DNA of 36,427 bases from JBFWRI01 sp050248995 (GTDB lineage Bacteria > Pseudomonadota > Alphaproteobacteria > JAIXQD01): positions 1-36,427 of the forward strand of contig JBFWRI010000019.1 of NCBI GenBank assembly GCA_050248995.1, read 5' to 3'. Under the pieces are notes generated by a model. The model was not told where the DNA came from, did not search any database, and saw only the letters and a list, made by a program, of their open reading frames with translations. Positions 32,917 through 36,427 of the stretch are shown here, piece after piece (within the stretch, counting starts at the first letter, position 1; each line of letters opens with the position of its first letter). The translations under genes and the position numbers were made by a program.

Positions 32917-34107
32917 ATGAGAAAACAGGATTTCCCGCAGCTGCGGCAAAACATCACATATCTTGATAGCGCCGCCACCGCGCCGAAACCGGCTGCTGTG
33001 CTGGATGCCATGCGCACGTTTGCCGAAACCGACTATGCTAACGTGCATCGTGGGATTTACGGCATCGCTGCCCGCGCTACCGATGCGTATGCGAAGGCCC
33101 GCGCGCGCGTGGCCCAGTTCGTAAACGCTGGAACGAACGAGACGGTGTTCACCAAGGGTGCGACCGAAAGCATCAACCTTGTTGCTGCCAGCTGGGGCCG
33201 CACCAACCTGCAGCGCGGCGATCATATTCTGCTGACGGCGCTTGAACATCACGCCAACATTGTGCCTTGGCAGATGCTGGCCGAAGAAAAAGGCCTGATC
33301 ATCGATGTTGTGCCGCTGGAAGAAGATGGCAACATCACACTGGCCACGTTTGAACGTGCGGTGACGCCGCAAACCAAGCTGATTGCCTGCGCACATGTAT
33401 CGAATGTGCTGGGTACCGTGCTGCCCGTTGCTGACATTTGTAAACTGGCGCGCAGCAAGAGCATCGTCACGCTGATTGATGGCTGTCAGGCTGTCGCTCA
33501 CCGCCCCGTGGATGTTAAGGCCATCGGCTGCGATTTCTACGTCTTCTCGGCCCACAAGCTGTATGGCCCCAGCGGCATTGGTGCGCTATATGGCCGCACA
33601 GAATTGCTGAACGCCATGCCCCCATATCAGGGCGGCGGCGATATGATCGAACATGTGACATGGCAGAAAACCACATTCCGCGAAGCACCCAGCCGTTTTG
33701 AGGCAGGCACGCCGCCGATTATCGAAGCTGTGGGCTTTGATGCGGCAATCGATTACATCACCGGCATTGGCTTTGATAAAATCATGGCGCACGAAAACGC
33801 GCTGCTGGCATTGGCTACGAAAGAACTGCAGAAAGTTCCGGGTCTGACAATCCATGGCACCGCACCTGGCAAGGAACCGATCATCACATTCAGCATCGCC
33901 GGCGTACAGCCGTATGACTTGGCGACACTGGCCGATAACTTCGGTGTGTGCCTGCGCGTGGGCATGCATTGCGCCGAGCCGCTGCACACCACGTTGGGCG
34001 TTCCGGCCACCGCGCGCGTGTCGTTCGCACTGTTCAATGAAGAAAAAGATGTGCAGCAACTGGTGGCAGCCATCAGCAAAGCTTGTGAGATGCTGAAATG
34101 CGCATAA
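32917..34107 (+). CDS. sufS: Cysteine desulfurase SufS
   Basis: SufS releases sulfur from cysteine as an enzyme persulfide that SufE carries to SufBC2D. The 396-residue PLP enzyme has YLDSAATAPKP, ANVHRGIYGIAARAT, TALEHHANIVPW, the PLP-binding Lys214 in FSAHKLYGP and the active-site Cys352 in RVGMHCAEPL, a group II pattern. The usual length is about 400. Its start is 1 bp after the sufD stop and its last codons overlap sufE by 10 bp. Confidence 0.97.
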   Translation: MRKQDFPQLRQNITYLDSAATAPKPAAVLDAMRTFAETDYANVHRGIYGIAARATDAYAKARARVAQFVNAGTNETVFTKGATESINLVAASWGRTNLQRGDHILLTALEHHANIVPWQMLAEEKGLIIDVVPLEEDGNITLATFERAVTPQTKLIACAHVSNVLGTVLPVADICKLARSKSIVTLIDGCQAVAHRPVDVKAIGCDFYVFSAHKLYGPSGIGALYGRTELLNAMPPYQGGGDMIEHVTWQKTTFREAPSRFEAGTPPIIEAVGFDAAIDYITGIGFDKIMAHENALLALATKELQKVPGLTIHGTAPGKEPIITFSIAGVQPYDLATLADNFGVCLRVGMHCAEPLHTTLGVPATARVSFALFNEEKDVQQLVAAISKACEMLKCA

Positions 34108-34604
34108 ACCCTGAACTTATCGCCCGCCATTATTCAGCGGCACCTGTTCCCGGCGCGGTGGATGTCGAGCCGATTATCCCCGCGGTTGAAGCCGTGGGCG
34201 ATCTGCGCGATGCCTTCGCCGTGCTGAACGACTGGACCGAGCGTTACCAGTATATCATCGATATGGGGCAGCGCCTGAAAACGTTGCCGCCCGAGTTGTG
34301 TACCGAAGAACACCGTCTGCGCGGCTGCCAAAGCCAGGTGTGGCTGATTATGACGTATCACGCGCCGCGCTTATATATGCATGCGGCCAGCGATGCGCTG
34401 ATCGTGAACGGTCTTATCGCACTGATGGCGCAGGTTTATAACGGCCGCACGCCAGACGAGATATTGCGCCAAGGTCCCGACTTCATCGGCGACCTTGGTC
34501 TGGGCGATCACCTAAGCCCCGGCCGCAAGAACGGACTCTTTGCGCTTATCGAAGCTATTCAAACCGTTGCGGCGCATGTAAAGCGTCAAAGCGAGGCCGC
34601 ATGA
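34098..34604 (+). CDS. sufE: Sulfur acceptor protein SufE
   Basis: SufE accepts the persulfide from SufS and activates it. The 168-residue protein carries the acceptor Cys77 in LRGCQSQVW and the common TLPPELCTEEHRLRGC layout (shown here in part as LPPELCTEEHR). The extra N-terminal 30 residues (about residues 1-30) are not typical of the minimal 140-residue form. It overlaps sufS by 10 bp and sufT by 4 bp, so all three are translationally coupled. Confidence 0.96.
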   Translation: MRINPELIARHYSAAPVPGAVDVEPIIPAVEAVGDLRDAFAVLNDWTERYQYIIDMGQRLKTLPPELCTEEHRLRGCQSQVWLIMTYHAPRLYMHAASDALIVNGLIALMAQVYNGRTPDEILRQGPDFIGDLGLGDHLSPGRKNGLFALIEAIQTVAAHVKRQSEAA

Positions 34605-34957
34605 ACGCCGCCGTTTTGCAGCACTTGCCAAATCCCGGTGAATACCAGCCGCAATCGGAAACCGAAGCGAAGATCATCGCTGCGCTGCGCACGGTGTTCG
34701 ACCCCGAAATCCCGGTCAACATCTATGATCTTGGTCTTATCTACAAGATCGACATCGGCGAGGGCGGTCACGTGAAGATTGATATGACGTTGACGGCGCC
34801 AGGCTGTCCTGTTGCCGGTGAAATGCCGGGCATGGTGGCTGTAGCCGCCGAAACCGTGGAAGAAGTAAAGGAAGCCACCGTCAATCTGGTGTGGGAGCCG
34901 GCGTGGACCAAAGACCGCATGAGCGAAGACGCCCGCCTTGCGCTAGGCTTTTTCTAA
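34601..34957 (+). CDS. sufT: SufT-like MIP18/DUF59 Fe-S assembly protein
   Basis: The 118-residue protein has the DUF59 signature VFDPEIPVNIYDLGLIY and TLTAPGCP with Cys69, the likely cluster or metal ligand. SufT homologues assist Fe-S maturation, and they are frequently encoded in suf operons of alphaproteobacteria and Firmicutes. The 20-residue N-terminus is variable. The ATG overlaps the sufE stop by four bases. A GCCT/AGGC hairpin followed by five T residues lies within its last codons. Confidence 0.92.
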   Translation: MNAAVLQHLPNPGEYQPQSETEAKIIAALRTVFDPEIPVNIYDLGLIYKIDIGEGGHVKIDMTLTAPGCPVAGEMPGMVAVAAETVEEVKEATVNLVWEPAWTKDRMSEDARLALGFF

Positions 34958-34972
34958 CCTATATATAATAGT

Positions 34973-35323
34973 ATGAGCGCCATGACAGACAGACCACCAC
35001 CCGTAACGCTAACACCTGCCGCCGCCGATTATATCAGGGCGCAAATGGCCACCGATGCATCTGCAACAGGGTTTCGCCTAAGCCTGACCAAGAAAGGCTG
35101 CGGTGATGGCAAGTATTCGGCTGTGCTTGCCGCCGAGCCGAACCCGAAGGATCTGGTGGTTGAACATCAGGGCGTGAAGCTGTTTATCGACGTCGGCGCT
35201 CAGCTGCAGCTATTCGGCATGGAGATCGACTATCAGGACACACCCTTTGCCAGCGGGCTGGTTTTCAACAATCCCAATGAAACAGGCCGTTGCGGGTGTG
35301 GCGAATCCCCCATATTCAGCTGA
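34973..35323 (+). CDS. sufA: A-type Fe-S carrier protein (SufA/IscA-like)
   Basis: A-type carriers accept clusters from the scaffold and pass them to apoproteins. The 116-residue protein has the three family cysteines: Cys43 in LTKKGCGDGKY, and Cys107 and Cys109 in GRCGCGESP. Length and fold are typical. Two starts are possible, ATG at 34973 or 34982; neither has a clear Shine-Dalgarno. A TATAAT-like box lies directly in front, so the gene may also be made from its own promoter. It closes the suf operon. Confidence 0.94.
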   Translation: MSAMTDRPPPVTLTPAAADYIRAQMATDASATGFRLSLTKKGCGDGKYSAVLAAEPNPKDLVVEHQGVKLFIDVGAQLQLFGMEIDYQDTPFASGLVFNNPNETGRCGCGESPIFS

Positions 35324-35351
35324 TTTCGCGAAATCCGGCTCTCGCTCTACC

Positions 35352-35378
35352 TTGCCAAAACCCCCTCGCCATTATAGA
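35352..35378 (+). promoter_or_regulatory. Weak candidate promoter before pagL
   Basis: TTGCCA and TATAGA lie 15 bp apart, shorter than ideal. It is the best pair in the 80-base gap between sufA and pagL. A clear ribosome-binding site (GGGG near 35394) then precedes the ATG. Confidence 0.25.
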
Positions 35379-35404
35379 AAAGCATATCAACTTAGGGGAT
35401 ATGC

Positions 35405-35935
35405 ATGAACTTTGTTCCTTTGCTCACCGGTGTTCTGATGGCTGTCGGCATCGGCGGCGGCACTTTCGTCGAACCGAATTCGCCGATTAAACACCGTGAT
35501 TATATCTCGGGCGGTATCGGTTACTTCGATGTGTTCGAAAATAACGAACAGGATTCATCTGCCGACCTGCGTTTGGAATACACATGGGCCCGTTCATTGT
35601 ATTCGGCCGGCATCGTTTCCGTGCATCCCTTTGTGGGCGTTGAAGCGACCACCGATGGTTCGTTCTATGGCCTTGGCGGTATCAAAGCGGAAGTCAAGTG
35701 GAACCAGATGTATATGACGCCCAGCTTTGGTGTCGGCGCCTACTACAGTGGCGATGGCAAGAATATGGGCTCACCACTTCAGTTCCGTACGGGCGTTGAA
35801 GTCGGTTATGAATTCGACCGTAACGGCGATCGTGTCGGCGTGCAGCTGACGCATATCTCGAACGCTGATGTAGCTGAAACCAATCCCGGTGCCGAGATCG
35901 TGACGCTGTATTACCACTACCCGGTGAAGTGGTAA
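35405..35935 (+). CDS. pagL: PagL-family lipid A 3-O-deacylase (acyloxyacyl hydrolase)
   Basis: PagL is an outer-membrane beta-barrel enzyme that removes the 3-O-linked acyl chain of lipid A. The catalytic triad is intact: His150 and Ser152 in THISNAD, Glu164 in NPGAEIV, with the same spacing as His126/Ser128/Glu140 of Pseudomonas PagL. Alternating hydrophobic strands and the C-terminal YYHYPVKW (aromatic-rich end) fit a barrel. The 176-residue length is typical. The N-terminus (MNFVPLLTGVLMAVGIGGG) is hydrophobic but has no basic residues, so the signal peptide is atypical. The stop lies 1 bp from that of the convergent gene. A homologue acting on another acyl substrate cannot be excluded. 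Confidence 0.93.
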   Translation: MNFVPLLTGVLMAVGIGGGTFVEPNSPIKHRDYISGGIGYFDVFENNEQDSSADLRLEYTWARSLYSAGIVSVHPFVGVEATTDGSFYGLGGIKAEVKWNQMYMTPSFGVGAYYSGDGKNMGSPLQFRTGVEVGYEFDRNGDRVGVQLTHISNADVAETNPGAEIVTLYYHYPVKW

Positions 35936-35936
35936 C

Positions 35937-36427
35937 TTACTGATAGTAAGGGACGGCTGTGTATTCCGGCAGGCGTATGCCCGTTGGCGCAGTTGGCGTC
36001 ACATTAATTCGCTGGGTAATTGTGCTTAAATGACCAGCTTCCGGACCCGTAAGCGTAAGGCAATGTACACGCGTCGGTGAGTTTTCAAGAATGTGGGCTA
36101 GGCGGCGCACAGTTGTTTCGCGCACAACAATATCCGCTTCAGAAATTTCGCTTCTATTCAATCTTTCCACATGACGTCGCAAGTCAAATGGTGAAATACG
36201 TAAAGTATGGCTATCAGATGCTGGGCATTGCCCTGCAGCGATGATGCTTGCCTGGGTTTCCTCAAAACCTACGGTTTCCCATGGCAGGGAAAAATCAACC
36301 CAAGTTTCAATAAGATTTGCGGTTGGAGCTGCCACAAAAGTGGTTTCCTGAGCGCGGATCTGAGCAATTAAGCCAACCGTGAAGAGCGATCCTATCTCAA
36401 GCCCCTGCATATTAGGCTGCCAGTCTC
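35937..36427 (-). CDS. Hypothetical protein, 5' end beyond the window
   Basis: The reading frame is open to the right edge, so the true start probably lies outside. The ATG at 36410 has no ribosome-binding site and the codons before it continue in frame without a stop. The visible 163 residues contain a mildly hydrophobic stretch near the left of the fragment (GSLFTVGLIAQIRA), then a mixed, Thr/Pro-rich tail ending LPEYTAVPYYQ, with two cysteines. I recognise no family. It converges on pagL. Confidence 0.7.
   Translation of the reverse strand, partial: DWQPNMQGLEIGSLFTVGLIAQIRAQETTFVAAPTANLIETWVDFSLPWETVGFEETQASIIAAGQCPASDSHTLRISPFDLRRHVERLNRSEISEADIVVRETTVRRLAHILENSPTRVHCLTLTGPEAGHLSTITQRINVTPTAPTGIRLPEYTAVPYYQ

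Noticed and set aside
35322..35335. Perfect 14-bp palindrome GATTTCGCGAAATC at the sufA stop codon
   Set aside because: It has no U-run to act as a terminator and is not positioned like an operator; a short palindrome may arise by chance.
35936..35950. CTTACT-GAT-AGTAAG hairpin between convergent pagL and the right-edge gene
   Set aside because: The stem is only 6 bp, AT-rich and lacks a U-run, so I do not call it a terminator.
1..36427. tRNA or rRNA genes, CRISPR arrays, insertion sequences, prophage genes
   Set aside because: I saw no cloverleaf, regular repeat-spacer array, transposase or integrase by reading both strands, though a search tool would be more sensitive for tRNAs and small RNAs.

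Overview
This window comes from the chromosome of a Gram-negative alphaproteobacterium with a moderately high G+C content. The main evidence is gene order. Read on the minus strand it runs miaB-phoH-ybeY-corC-lnt-xre-metK-trmB-rimP-nusA-ylxR-infB-rbfA-truB-rpsO-pnp, the chain typical of alphaproteobacteria. Supporting evidence is an ornithine-lipid gene pair (olsB-olsA), an Rrf2-regulated SUF operon and a PagL-type lipid A deacylase. I cannot name the genus from sequence alone.

Layout. 1-5.3 kb (minus strand): an accessory stretch with two large unrecognised proteins, one exported and one running off the left edge, plus a small unknown ORF. 5.3-14.55 kb (minus): the transcription/translation operon rimP-nusA-ylxR-infB-rbfA-truB-rpsO-pnp. 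It has a good sigma-70-like promoter and a leader hairpin in front of rimP, and a strong intrinsic terminator behind pnp. 14.6-19.8 kb (minus): trmB and metK, interleaved with lineage-specific genes (two small AT-rich exported or membrane ORFs, a Gfo/Idh/MocA oxidoreductase, two GNAT acetyltransferases) and an XRE regulator. 19.8-26.8 kb (minus): lnt, corC, ybeY, phoH, miaB, olsA, olsB. 27.0-28.15 kb (minus): ispA and xseB. 28.2-35.3 kb (plus): iscR-like regulator-sufB-GNAT-GNAT-sufC-sufD-sufS-sufE-sufT-sufA. 35.4-35.9 kb (plus): pagL. The right edge holds the 3' part of an unknown minus-strand gene.

How the genes work together. rimP, rbfA, infB, rpsO, truB, ybeY, trmB and miaB support ribosome assembly, initiation and tRNA modification; nusA and pnp handle transcription elongation and RNA decay. 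metK supplies S-adenosylmethionine, which TrmB and MiaB consume. MiaB is an Fe-S enzyme that depends on cluster assembly, here provided by the SUF operon. Lnt, OlsB/OlsA, PagL and the exported unknowns act on the envelope; IspA feeds isoprenoid synthesis.

The most unusual features are two GNAT acetyltransferase genes embedded in the suf operon with tight translational coupling, a palindrome over the putative iscR/suf promoter, the two large unknown proteins at the left edge, and the two small unknown ORFs inserted between trmB and rimP.
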